Source: DASCNA01 sp036011305 | GTDB lineage: Bacteria; Verrucomicrobiota; Lentisphaeria; Victivallales; GWF2-38-69 | NCBI GenBank assembly: GCA_036011305.1 | Contig: DASCNA010000182.1 | Coordinates: 1 to 64,000, forward strand | Direction of reading: 5' to 3' | DNA length: 64,000 bases | Shown: one piece after another, positions 18,501 through 27,202 of the stretch | Numbering within the stretch: the stretch's first letter is position 1 | How the letters are laid out: each line of letters begins with the position of its first letter | The notes under the pieces: generated by a model | Database searches by the model: none | What the model was told of the DNA's origin: nothing | What the model saw: the letters and a program-made list of their open reading frames with translations, nothing else | Translations under genes and position numbers: made by a program

Positions 18501-20177
18501 ATGCGTAGCGACATTATGAAAAAAGGAAATGAGAGAGCCCCTCACAGATCATTATTATATGCAACAGGACTAAACGAAAATGATATTAAAAAACCTTTCA
18601 TAGCAATCTGCAATTCTTATACAAATATAGTTCCGGGACACTGTAAACTGAATAAGGTAGGTCAATTAATAAGCGAAGAAATCAAAAAAGCAGGAGGAGT
18701 TCCTTTTGAATTTAATACAATAGCTATTTGTGACGGTATAGCAATGGGACATGAAGGAATGAAATACTCTTTACCAAGCAGAGAACTCATTGCTGACAGT
18801 GTTGAATCTATGGTCAATGCACATCCTTTTGATGCAATGATCTGTATACCTAACTGCGACAAAATTGTTCCGGGAATGCTGATGGCGGCTATGAGACTTA
18901 ATATACCTACTATTTTCGCTTCAGGCGGACCTATGCGTGCCGGGCAAACACCAAGCGGTAAAACTTGTGACTTAATATCAGTTTTTGAAGGTGTTGCAAA
19001 ACATAAAATTAATAAATTAGACATTACCGGTTTAAATGAATTGGAACAGTGCGCATGTCCAGGAGAAGGATCATGTTCGGGTATGTTTACTGCAAACAGC
19101 ATGAACTGCCTTTCTGAAATTCTTGGTTTAGCCTTGCCTGGCAACGGCACCATATTGGCCGATACTGAAGAGAGAATAATTTTGTGGAAAACTGCAGCGA
19201 AAAGAGCAGTAGAAATGGCGAAAAACGGTGGTCCTCTCCCTCATGAAATAGCAACAGATGCAGCTTTTTCAAATGCAATAGCTGTTGATGTTGCAATGGG
19301 AGGAAGCACAAACACTGTACTTCATACATTGGCTATTGCAAACGAAAGAGGTTCTGAATTCAACCTAAGTAATATGGATAAAATAAGTAAAAAAACTCCT
19401 AATATATGCAAAGTTTCACCTTCCAGCCATTTTCATATTGAAGATGTAGATAGAGCAGGAGGTATTTTCGCAATAACGAAGGAAATAGCAAAAATTCCTG
19501 GGCTCATAGATACCGAAGCTTTAACAGTATCTGGTAAAACCGTAGGAGAACAAATAAAAAATGCCAAATCTCCAGATGGCGATGTTATAAAAACAATTGA
19601 ATCTCCTTACAGTGATGAAGGAGGACTTGCAATTCTCTTTGGCAACCTTGCTGAAAATGGGTCAGTTGTAAAAAGTGCTGGAGTCGCACCAAGTATGATG
19701 ACACATGAAGGTCCAGCTGTTATTTTTGAAAGTCAGGAAGAAGCATGTGAAGGCATCCTTGAAGGTAAAGTAAAAGAAGGCAACGTTGTGGTTATCAGAT
19801 ATGAAGGTCCTAAAGGTGGTCCAGGCATGCAGGAAATGCTTGCACCTACAAGCTATATTATGGGTAGAGGACTTGGTGAAAGCGTTGCTCTTATCACGGA
19901 CGGAAGGTTTAGTGGCGGAACACATGGAGCCTGTATAGGTCATATCAGCCCTGAAGCTGCAGAAGGTGGAGTTATAGGTTTAGTTAAGGATGGTGATATT
20001 ATATCCATTGATATTCCAAAAAGAATAATTAAACTTAACGTTTCTGAAGAAGAATTGACTGAAAGAAGAAAATCTTGGCAAGCACCAAAACCACGATATA
20101 CTAAAGGGTGGCTTGCAAAATATGCTTCGTTAGCAACCAGTGCTGATACTGGAGGCATATTAAAACCGGCATTATAA
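18501..20177 (+). CDS. ilvD: dihydroxy-acid dehydratase
   Basis: A 558-residue, full-length IlvD/Edd family enzyme. Iron-sulfur cysteine motifs are visible: IPNCDKIVPGMLMA and CPGEGSCSGMFTANSMNCL. Also present are GDGIAMGHEGMKYSLPSREL-like residues and DGRFSGGTHGACIGH near the C-terminus. It dehydrates 2,3-dihydroxy-isovalerate and -methylvalerate in branched-chain amino-acid and pantothenate synthesis. The ATG at 18501 is preceded by GAGGT. It stands alone; no other ilv or leu gene is in the window. Confidence 0.96.
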   Translation: MRSDIMKKGNERAPHRSLLYATGLNENDIKKPFIAICNSYTNIVPGHCKLNKVGQLISEEIKKAGGVPFEFNTIAICDGIAMGHEGMKYSLPSRELIADSVESMVNAHPFDAMICIPNCDKIVPGMLMAAMRLNIPTIFASGGPMRAGQTPSGKTCDLISVFEGVAKHKINKLDITGLNELEQCACPGEGSCSGMFTANSMNCLSEILGLALPGNGTILADTEERIILWKTAAKRAVEMAKNGGPLPHEIATDAAFSNAIAVDVAMGGSTNTVLHTLAIANERGSEFNLSNMDKISKKTPNICKVSPSSHFHIEDVDRAGGIFAITKEIAKIPGLIDTEALTVSGKTVGEQIKNAKSPDGDVIKTIESPYSDEGGLAILFGNLAENGSVVKSAGVAPSMMTHEGPAVIFESQEEACEGILEGKVKEGNVVVIRYEGPKGGPGMQEMLAPTSYIMGRGLGESVALITDGRFSGGTHGACIGHISPEAAEGGVIGLVKDGDIISIDIPKRIIKLNVSEEELTERRKSWQAPKPRYTKGWLAKYASLATSADTGGILKPAL

Positions 20178-20211
20178 AATTTTTGGAAATTTTAATTTTT
20201 TGTATTTGAAT

Positions 20212-20256
20212 ATTCACTTTTTGGGTGTTAATTAAAAACTCACTCAAAAAGTGAAT
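20212..20256. repeat. strong hairpin between ilvD and tRNA-Asn
   Basis: Arms 20212-20227 and 20241-20256 pair over 16 base pairs (core ATTCACTTTTTG with CAAAAAGTGAAT, one G-T wobble beyond it) around a 13-base loop. It lies 35 bases after ilvD and ends 5 bases before the mature tRNA. There is no T-tract after it on the plus strand, so it is not a standard terminator. It may be an ilvD 3'-end structure or part of the integration target. Confidence 0.7.
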
Positions 20257-20261
20257 TGTGT

Positions 20262-20336
20262 TCCGGCATAGCTCAGCGGTAGAGTAGGTGGCTGTTAACC
20301 ACTTGGTCGTTGGTTCGAATCCAACTGCCGGAGCCA
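20262..20336 (+). tRNA. tRNA-Asn (anticodon GTT), CCA encoded
   Basis: A complete cloverleaf of 75 bases. The acceptor stem is TCCGGCA with TGCCGGA, the D stem GCTC/GAGT, the anticodon stem GGTGG/CCACT around CTGTTAA (anticodon GTT), and the T arm GTTGG TTCGAAT CCAAC. The discriminator is G and CCA is encoded. The 3' three quarters are overlapped antisense by the integrase gene, marking this as an integration site. Confidence 0.97.
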
Positions 20337-21232
20337 TTTTTTTGTCTATGACATTTTATGTCCTCCTGTGACTTTTCATGACTTTTAGCCTCATCCTCTA
20401 ATTTTTTTTTAGAATTTCTAGTATTTTCTTCTGTGACATCCAAGTTCTTAGAATGCCCCTCAGCGAATAACTTTCGGGAGTCTTTTCGGGAGTCCAGTAG
20501 ATTTGGAAGCCTATTTATTGAAGGTCTTACATCAAGTATTCCTGCATCCGTATATATTTTAGTAGTCAGATTTATATCACTATGCCTCATTAATTTCATA
20601 GCATAACGGATATTAACCCCAGATATAGCTAAATTTGTACAGAAAGTGTACCGTAATGAATGAAAGTCAATTATTTGACCAAGATCATTAATTAACTTTA
20701 TATTTGCTTTTAATAGATCTTTATGAAATTCTCTAGATTTATGTAACGATCCCTTAAATACATAACTGCCTTCTTTATAATCAATAGGTCTTATAGACTT
20801 TAGAACCTCTGTTACTTCTTTTCTTAATGGCAATGATGCTGACTTTTTATTTTTAGTTATAGTTTCTCTTGCTTTTATAAAACTATCATCACCTCTAAGA
20901 ATAATATCTCCCCATCTTAATTCCATTAACTCTCCACGCCGTAGTCCAGTACTCAAAGCAGTCAAATATAAAGGCATTCTTTCTTCTGATGTTGAAAGTA
21001 ATCTATTAATTTCATTACTTTTTAAAGCTCTTCTATATTTAACTTTTCCACCTTTTTTTGACAATCTTTTAATTTCTTGAAGTGGGTTATATTTTATATA
21101 TCCATTCTCTATTAACCATTTTAGAAATTTTTTGTATATACCTAAATATTCATTATGACTTTTTGGAGATAAATCATATCTTTTAATTCGCCATTCATTG
21201 TACCTCCTAAGATTAATTAGGTAACGCGGCAG
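20273..21232 (-). CDS. int: tyrosine recombinase (integrase), N-terminally short, ending inside tRNA-Asn
   Basis: The frame is open from after a TAG at 21233-21235 to a stop inside tRNA-Asn. The first 56 codons encode most of a core-binding domain (KSHNEYLGIYKKFLKWLIEN), but they hold no ATG; the first near-cognate start is a TTG at 21064. The catalytic domain is intact. Counting from that TTG: R42 in TGLRRGEL, H135 and R138 in HSLR, H161 in MRHSD, and the nucleophile Y171 in KIYTD. The last 20 residues are antisense tRNA. This is typical of island integrases inserted at a tRNA 3' end. The arm-binding domain is missing, so it may be a decaying remnant. Confidence 0.82.
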   Translation of the reverse strand: MPRYLINLRRYNEWRIKRYDLSPKSHNEYLGIYKKFLKWLIENGYIKYNPLQEIKRLSKKGGKVKYRRALKSNEINRLLSTSEERMPLYLTALSTGLRRGELMELRWGDIILRGDDSFIKARETITKNKKSASLPLRKEVTEVLKSIRPIDYKEGSYVFKGSLHKSREFHKDLLKANIKLINDLGQIIDFHSLRYTFCTNLAISGVNIRYAMKLMRHSDINLTTKIYTDAGILDVRPSINRLPNLLDSRKDSRKLFAEGHSKNLDVTEENTRNSKKKLEDEAKSHEKSQEDIKCHRQKNGSGSWIRTNDQVVNSHLLYR

Positions 21233-21407
21233 CTAATAATATGTGCCGATTTGAGTAATTCTTATTTTATGTAAAATCCTGGATAATTGAAAATTAATTA
21301 TTAAGATTGCATTTTAAATAAAATATTTGCTAACTTCATTTCGATATATTATAATATTCTGATACAAATTGAAGTTAATTGTTTTAATATTATATAGTTC
21401 AAGCTTA

Positions 21408-21635
21408 ATGATGAAAAAATTGACTGCCAAAACTATTAGAAAATTATTAATAGGCCTATTGCGAGAATGCCCATTTTCAAATAATAACCCCAAAGATTGC
21501 CCTTTACGAAAAGTAAGACATTTATCATTTATCGAAAAAATTAAATATATAGACAGCCTAAACAGTGATGAATGTGTTGAAGTATTTGGAAAACATTTAG
21601 ATTGTTTAGCCAAAAGAAAAGCTGAAATGATTTAG
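21408..21635 (+). CDS. small Cys-motif protein (copy 1)
   Basis: A 75-residue protein starting at one of two adjacent ATGs (21408 or 21411), without a clear ribosome site. Its body has the pattern RECPFSNNNPKDCPLRKVR, then LSFIEKIKYIDSLNSDECVEVFGKHL and CLAKRK at the end, so three of its four Cys recur at fixed spacing in the second copy. I recall similar small proteins with CPF..x..DCPL..R motifs near sensor kinases in other anaerobes, but know no name or function. Nearly the same domain is fused to a receiver fragment at 21714-22073. Confidence 0.6.
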   Translation: MMKKLTAKTIRKLLIGLLRECPFSNNNPKDCPLRKVRHLSFIEKIKYIDSLNSDECVEVFGKHLDCLAKRKAEMI

Positions 21636-22298
21636 AGATGAAATACTCATTATGTTTCATTTTAGACTTGTTATATTGGAATTTATTAACGATAAAACTT
21701 ATGAAAGTTTACCGTGAAAAGCACTAAACAAAAAAAATTGTTTGTTGATGACAATGAACCAGTATTGAATCTGGTAATAGAATTTTTAAAGAATTGCAAT
21801 ATTGATATTATGACTTCGGAAACTGGTACAAATGGTATAAAGCTAGCTTTAAATAATGATATTGAGCTTACTATTAGAAAATTATTAATAAGCCTATTAC
21901 AAGAATGCCCGTTTTCGAGTGATAATCCTATAGATTGTCCTTTACAAAAAGTAAGACATTTATCATTTGCAAAAAAAATTAAATATATAGATAGGTTTAA
22001 TGGTGATGAATGTGTTGAAGTATTTGGAAAACATTTAGCTTGTTTAGCCAAAAGAAAAACTGAAATGATTTAGAGATGAAATGCTCATTATGTTTTGTTT
22101 TTAACTTGTTATATTGGAATTTATTAACGATAAAAGTTTACCATGAAAAGCCCTAAACAAAAAATTTTGCTTGTTGATGACAATGAATCAGTATTAAACC
22201 TGACAATAGAATTTTTAAAAGATTTTGATATTGATATTATAACTTCGACCACTGGAGAAAATGGTATAAAACTCGCTTTGAATAATGATTTTGACCTT
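21432..22298 (+). repeat. 0.43 kb imperfect tandem duplication
   Basis: Unit A (21432-21869, 438 bases) and unit B (21870-22298, 429 bases) align end to end; I judge them close to 90% identical by eye. Each unit holds the small Cys domain, a 70-80 base spacer and the first 52 codons of a response regulator. Unit B lacks 9 bases of the spacer (at the end of GATAAAACTTATGAAAGTTT in A). Unequal recombination of an original small-gene/regulator pair explains the layout. Confidence 0.88.
21714..22073 (+). CDS. chimeric protein: truncated receiver fused to small Cys domain
   Basis: A 119-residue frame starting at GTG (21714). Residues 1-52 copy the start of the receiver at 22143 (VDDNEPVLNL keeps the acidic pocket), but the frame switches before the phosphoacceptor Asp. 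Residues 53-119 are a second copy of the small Cys domain (QECPFSSDNPIDCPLQKVR). The fusion point equals the junction of the tandem duplication, so it is a recombination product. The receiver half cannot be phosphorylated. The Cys domain is complete and could still be functional. Whether it is translated is unknown; the sister gene has ATG where this has GTG. Confidence 0.6.
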   Translation: MKSTKQKKLFVDDNEPVLNLVIEFLKNCNIDIMTSETGTNGIKLALNNDIELTIRKLLISLLQECPFSSDNPIDCPLQKVRHLSFAKKIKYIDRFNGDECVEVFGKHLACLAKRKTEMI

Positions 22299-23087
22299 AT
22301 TCTAATGGATATAAATCTACCTGATATAAACGGTTTCGATGCAGTCAAGTCAATAAGAGAACATAAAGACAGTAATGAAGTTCCAATATGTTTTTTGACA
22401 GGTAAATTTTGTGATGATGACAGCCTTGCTAAAGGGTTGAGTATTGGAGCTGATGACTACCTTACTATTCCTGTTTCTGCGACTGTCATACGAGCAAAAG
22501 TAAAAAACTTTTTGGAAAAACAGCTATTACTAGGCAAATTAAAAACCTATGAGAATGAATTAGAAATTAATAATCAACAGCTAGAGGATTTGTTATATAC
22601 GGATAGTTTGACAGGAGCAGTCAATAAAAATCCCTTTATCGATATGCTTAACAAAAGTATCAGCAAATGGATGCGGTTCAAGCAAAAATTCGCTCTACTT
22701 TTTCTTGATTTTGACGGTTTTAAATCTGTTAATGATAAATATGGTCACATGGTTGGGGATGAAGTATTGAAAGCCTCTGTGTCAAAAATAAAAAGTCAAT
22801 TGCGCCAATATGATATAATTGGAAGATTTGCAGGAGATGAGTTTCTAATCTGCCTTAACGATATAAAAACAGTAAATGACATTATTCCTGTAGCAGCAAA
22901 AATTAATAAAATATTTGATGAGTATACTATTTATGAAGGAAATTGTATTAATTTAGGTGTTAGTATCGGTATAGCAATATTTCCAGATGATTCAGTTGAG
23001 ATTAATGACTTAATATGTAAAGCCGATGCTGCTATGTATCATTCCAAAAAATTACAAAAGAACGCATATTGCTTTTGTTGCAAGTGA
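22143..23087 (+). CDS. response regulator with GGDEF domain
   Basis: A 314-residue protein. Residues 1-125 form a receiver with D12/D13, phosphoacceptor D56 (LILMDINLPDINGFD) and T86, but the conserved Lys of the usual K-P motif is Ile (LTIPV, I109). Residues 150-310 form a diguanylate cyclase domain with AGDEF (230-234) in place of GGDEF and an RxxD inhibitory site RQYD (221-224). It probably makes cyclic di-GMP under phosphorelay control, though the Lys loss may weaken switching. It follows the duplicated Cys-domain gene by 69 bases, which seems to be its original operon partner. Confidence 0.88.
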   Translation: MKSPKQKILLVDDNESVLNLTIEFLKDFDIDIITSTTGENGIKLALNNDFDLILMDINLPDINGFDAVKSIREHKDSNEVPICFLTGKFCDDDSLAKGLSIGADDYLTIPVSATVIRAKVKNFLEKQLLLGKLKTYENELEINNQQLEDLLYTDSLTGAVNKNPFIDMLNKSISKWMRFKQKFALLFLDFDGFKSVNDKYGHMVGDEVLKASVSKIKSQLRQYDIIGRFAGDEFLICLNDIKTVNDIIPVAAKINKIFDEYTIYEGNCINLGVSIGIAIFPDDSVEINDLICKADAAMYHSKKLQKNAYCFCCK

Positions 23088-23108
23088 TAATTTGCTAAAT
23101 GACAACTT

Positions 23109-23483
23109 CTAACTATTATTTAGTAGATTATTTATATTCGTTAGCAATTCTTCTATTTTAAATGGCTTTTTCAGAGTTATATCTGCTCCAGTTTCTAATG
23201 CTCTATCTAAAAGAAAATTAGTCATGCCAGTTGAAGCAGCACCTGAAATTGCTATTACTTTTACATTTTCATATTCTTCTTTAAGGCTGTGAATAGCCTG
23301 AATACCATCTCTTCCAGGGAGAAAAATATCCATAATAACTAAATCAGGAAATTCTTCATAAAATTTTATTTCCCCTGATATACTGTCACTTGCTTCAATT
23401 ACATCAAAGTTAGCTTTTTTAAGTCCACTTCTCAGCATTTTTCTGTAATCATCATTATCATCAACTATTAGAATCTTTACCAT
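23109..23483 (-). CDS. single-domain response regulator
   Basis: A 124-residue CheY-like receiver with every key residue: acidic pair in KILIVDDNDDYRKML, phosphoacceptor in LVIMDIFLPGRDG and Lys in ITLKKPFK. There is no output domain. Its start overlaps the end of the hybrid kinase gene by 23 bases, so the two are translated from one message and this protein is the likely phosphoacceptor or diffusible output. The gene ends 21 bases from the convergent receiver-GGDEF gene. Confidence 0.9.
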   Translation of the reverse strand: MVKILIVDDNDDYRKMLRSGLKKANFDVIEASDSISGEIKFYEEFPDLVIMDIFLPGRDGIQAIHSLKEEYENVKVIAISGAASTGMTNFLLDRALETGADITLKKPFKIEELLTNINNLLNNS

Positions 23484-26400
23484 CTTTTTTATCTTCCAAT
23501 ATTTTATTGATTATCTTTGTAAGACTTAATATTCCAACAGGTTTATATAAAACAGCACTAATACCATATTCATTTATTTCAACCTTATTTAGCAAATCTG
23601 TATATCCTGTCGTAAGAATAACTGGGATATTTAGACCTAGGTTTAATATTTTTTTACTCAATAATAATCCAGTCATTTTAGGCATAATATGATCTGTAAA
23701 TATTAAATCTATTTTTTTTGGTTGAGCTTTTAGTATTTTTAAAGCATCTATACCATTTTTAGCACGTGTTATGTTATAACCAAGTTTATTTAAATATAAA
23801 TCAAATAAATTAGCTAATGCTGTTTCATCTTCAACGATTAAAATATTCCATTTTCCATTTATCATAACTTGTTCAGTTTTTTTTGAAGGTGATTGTATTT
23901 TTGTATCTTGTATTGCTGGTAAATAAATATTAAAAGTAGTCCCGATTCCAATTTCACTGTCAACTTTTATTTTTCCTCCATGATTTTTAATAATTCCATG
24001 AACTACTGATAAACCAAGTCCAGTTCCTTTTCCAATTTTTTTAGTTGTAAAAAATGGCGTAAATATTCTATTCAAATTATCAACTGATATTCCACAACCC
24101 GTATCAGATATACTTAAACATAGAACAGGGCCTTGAGTTTCTAGTAATTTATTTTTATCTTTGTCAATATTTTTGATATTATTCAGTTTGATTGTAATAG
24201 TTCCAGGTTTTCCATCCATTGCAGAAGAGGAATTATTACATATATTAATAATCACTTGCTGAATCTGGTTTGCGTTGCATGAAACAATACAATGGTTACA
24301 ACTAATATCAGTTATGAATTCAACAGTGCTTGGAATAATAACTCTTATTATAGATAGTGCTTCTTTAATTATGGCGTCAAGTGATATAGGTTTAAAATTA
24401 AATTTATCTTCTCTACCAAAAATAGAAATATTTTTGACTAACTCAGCAGATCTTGTGACTTGGTTACGTATTTGTTCTAAATATGATTTTTCTTCAGAAG
24501 TCAAATTTTCTTCTTCTTGAAGTAATTCAGTGTAACCAGCTATGACTCCAATTGAATTATTGAACTCATGCCCCAGTCCTCTGGTTAGAGTAGATAGTGC
24601 CTCCATTTTTTGTGCATGAAAAATCTGTCTTTTAAGTTCTTTATATTCTGTTATGTCACTTACTACGCCTTCATATCTCTCAAGCGAACCATCAATATTT
24701 ATTACAGGTTTAGAATGGTCAAGAACCCATCTTATTTCACCTGTATCTTTATTAACAAGACGATATTCAGAAATATTATTCTTCTTTAAAGCAATTGCCT
24801 CTTGGAAAGCTGATAATACTCTAGCCTTATCTTCGTTATGTAATGACCTTAGCCATATATCAGGTTCCTTATAACACTCTTCAGGACTATACCCAGTCCA
24901 TTTTTTCCACTTCTTTGAGATAAATAACACTGAACCTGTTTCATCAGCTTTAGCTGCATAAATAACCTCTGGAACATTATTAATAAACAGATCTAATTCT
25001 TTATTTTTTTTCTCAAGAGTATTTGATATTTTTTTGTATTCAGTAATATCTCTTATTACAGCAATACCACCGATTATATTCCCATTCATCTCTTTCAATG
25101 GAGAACAGTTTACAGAAACAGGTATTTCTCTTCCAGTTTTAGAAATAATAATTATTTCATTAGCTATATTTTGTCCCTCAAGAGATGCTTTCATTGTTTC
25201 GTAAGTTTTCTCTTTATCTTTTTTAGATGTAATATCTGCAGGTCTTTTTGATAAAAGTTCTTCTCTGCTTTCATAATCCAGCATTGCAACCATAGCTTGA
25301 TTTATATCAATAGTTTTACCTTTAGTATCGATTACCCAAAGTCCATCGTTCATATTTGAAATAATACCTTGATAATAAGTTTTAGCTTTAGCAAGAGCAG
25401 TTGAAATTATTTTACTTTCAGTAATATCTCTGGCAATTCCAACAGCGCTCCATTTGTTTTTTATATTTACAGCATTTAAGCTAAGAGCTATTGTAATTTT
25501 TGAACCATCTTTTTTAATTGCTGGAAGCTCAAGTGTTTTGCCAATAGCTGCACCTTGTCCACCTTTTTTAAACTTACTGAACTTTTCATGATAAATTTTA
25601 AAAAGTTGTTTTGGGGCTAGAACAAGATGGAGATTTTTACCAATGATTTCGTTTGCATTGTATCCGAATATTGATTTGGCTGCAGAGTTCCAAAATGTCA
25701 CATTTCCAAGATCATTAATCATTATTATAGCATCTTTAGCTGTCTCAGTAATTGTGCGTAATTTTTTTTCATTGACATGAATAATTTCTTCAGATAGTTT
25801 TCGCTCATTAATACGGCCCAATCGCTCAGCTAAGGCATTTAAGAGTAACTTTTCTTCCTCCAAGAATGGTCTATTTTCCATGTAATTAAGTTCAATATTA
25901 CCAGCCTTGGTTCCATTTATTTTGATGTTTGAGGTTTGTTTCCAGTCGCTGTTGATATAATTCTCACTCCAAAATTCTTTATTATTGATAGTTATCCTAG
26001 CGGAAGCAATTTCTGGATATTGCCAGCCTGAAGGAAGGATTTTCACTACTGCCTGATAAATCTCATCCATAGTAATTCCTTCACGCTCGACAATATTGGA
26101 CAATCCATATAAAGTCTGTAGCTCTTTCATCCTCTCTATGGCACTATTTTCCACTTGTTTACGCCTAGTAATATCAAATCCATATATATTAACATATTCT
26201 ACGTTTGGTAGCGGAACAAAAGTAAAACAATAAACCTTATCATCATACTTAACCTCAAAATTTCTTAAGATGGCACCTGTTTTAATAATTTCATCGAATG
26301 TTATATCCCATGTAGCAGGTATTGTCTTTGAGGAATTTTTATTATCTTTGAATATTATTTTTTGGGCTGGTTCGTTTGCATAAAGTATTTTTCCGTCTTT

Positions 26401-27141
26401 ACTTACACGAAGAACAGGGTTAGGATTTTCTGCTGGAAATTTAGCACTATTTTGAATTTCAGTTTTTAAGATATGGGCTTCTACAATTGAAGATATCATT
26501 TTTGCTGAATAATTAATTTGTTTTTTTGCTAACTTTATAATCTCTTCAGGTATTTCATTATATTTTTCTGATATATTTATTAATATGTCTAAATTAATTT
26601 TATATTTATTTGAAATCTGCTTCAATTTTTGTATATCTTTTGAAGGTATGCCATAGCCCATATTAATTGCACCTATAACTTCATCCCTTAGAAAAATAGG
26701 AATAGAGTAAATTCTTATGCCGCCATTACATACTATATCTACAGGTTTTTTTGTTTCTATAGACACTTTTGAGCAGTCTGTCCAACAAGATTCATGGCAA
26801 TGCCATTTACCAGAATTCAAAGCCTGTTTGTTATTATCAGTATTACATAGCTTTCTTGATGCAGAGTCCATGTACTTGCACCAGTTTGATGAAAAAATTC
26901 CAAAAGCATAGTCACCGTTCTTTTCATAGACTGCTGCTGAAGTGTTTATAAGAGAAAGATAGTTTGACATAATCTCTAGTAAAGTATCATATCCAACAGC
27001 ATCCAAGATCAATCTTTCTGTGTTCAATACTGTCAAATCTCCATATTCTGAGATATGTTTAATGCCCAATTCATTAAAAGTTAAACTATCAGTCAATATT
27101 GATTCTAATGCTTCAAGTTTTGTAATATTATCACTATGCAT
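23461..27141 (-). CDS. hybrid sensor histidine kinase with N-terminal PocR domain
   Basis: A 1226-residue soluble kinase. Approximate domain order: PocR ligand-sensing domain (45-225) with a Cys-rich patch GKWHCHESCWTDCSK; a PAS-like segment (235-330); a GAF-like segment (345-460); three PAS domains (470-590, 600-715, 720-850); HisKA with phosphorylated His in GLGHEFNNSIGVIAGY; HATPase_c with N box IINICNNSSSAMDG and G boxes SDTGCGIS and GKGTGLGLSV; and a C-terminal receiver (1095-1215) with LIFTDHIMPKMTG. No membrane segments are seen. PocR domains bind small ligands such as diols or hydrocarbons; the ligand here is unknown. It is co-transcribed with the receiver at 23109. Confidence 0.93.
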   Translation of the reverse strand: MHSDNITKLEALESILTDSLTFNELGIKHISEYGDLTVLNTERLILDAVGYDTLLEIMSNYLSLINTSAAVYEKNGDYAFGIFSSNWCKYMDSASRKLCNTDNNKQALNSGKWHCHESCWTDCSKVSIETKKPVDIVCNGGIRIYSIPIFLRDEVIGAINMGYGIPSKDIQKLKQISNKYKINLDILINISEKYNEIPEEIIKLAKKQINYSAKMISSIVEAHILKTEIQNSAKFPAENPNPVLRVSKDGKILYANEPAQKIIFKDNKNSSKTIPATWDITFDEIIKTGAILRNFEVKYDDKVYCFTFVPLPNVEYVNIYGFDITRRKQVENSAIERMKELQTLYGLSNIVEREGITMDEIYQAVVKILPSGWQYPEIASARITINNKEFWSENYINSDWKQTSNIKINGTKAGNIELNYMENRPFLEEEKLLLNALAERLGRINERKLSEEIIHVNEKKLRTITETAKDAIIMINDLGNVTFWNSAAKSIFGYNANEIIGKNLHLVLAPKQLFKIYHEKFSKFKKGGQGAAIGKTLELPAIKKDGSKITIALSLNAVNIKNKWSAVGIARDITESKIISTALAKAKTYYQGIISNMNDGLWVIDTKGKTIDINQAMVAMLDYESREELLSKRPADITSKKDKEKTYETMKASLEGQNIANEIIIISKTGREIPVSVNCSPLKEMNGNIIGGIAVIRDITEYKKISNTLEKKNKELDLFINNVPEVIYAAKADETGSVLFISKKWKKWTGYSPEECYKEPDIWLRSLHNEDKARVLSAFQEAIALKKNNISEYRLVNKDTGEIRWVLDHSKPVINIDGSLERYEGVVSDITEYKELKRQIFHAQKMEALSTLTRGLGHEFNNSIGVIAGYTELLQEEENLTSEEKSYLEQIRNQVTRSAELVKNISIFGREDKFNFKPISLDAIIKEALSIIRVIIPSTVEFITDISCNHCIVSCNANQIQQVIINICNNSSSAMDGKPGTITIKLNNIKNIDKDKNKLLETQGPVLCLSISDTGCGISVDNLNRIFTPFFTTKKIGKGTGLGLSVVHGIIKNHGGKIKVDSEIGIGTTFNIYLPAIQDTKIQSPSKKTEQVMINGKWNILIVEDETALANLFDLYLNKLGYNITRAKNGIDALKILKAQPKKIDLIFTDHIMPKMTGLLLSKKILNLGLNIPVILTTGYTDLLNKVEINEYGISAVLYKPVGILSLTKIINKILEDKKDGKDSNS

Positions 27142-27202
27142 AATAACTCACCTAAAAATTTATCAGTATTTATTGTTTAAATGAATATCTATAATATTAT
27201 TC

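Noticed and set aside
20273..20336. C-terminal tail of the integrase (GSWIRTNDQVVNSHLLYR) as a protein domain
   Set aside because: It is the antisense translation of tRNA-Asn; similar tails appear wherever genes run into a tRNA and carry no function of their own.
21432..22298. Tandem repeat as a CRISPR array or satellite
   Set aside because: There are only two units of over 400 bases, with coding content and no regular short spacers.
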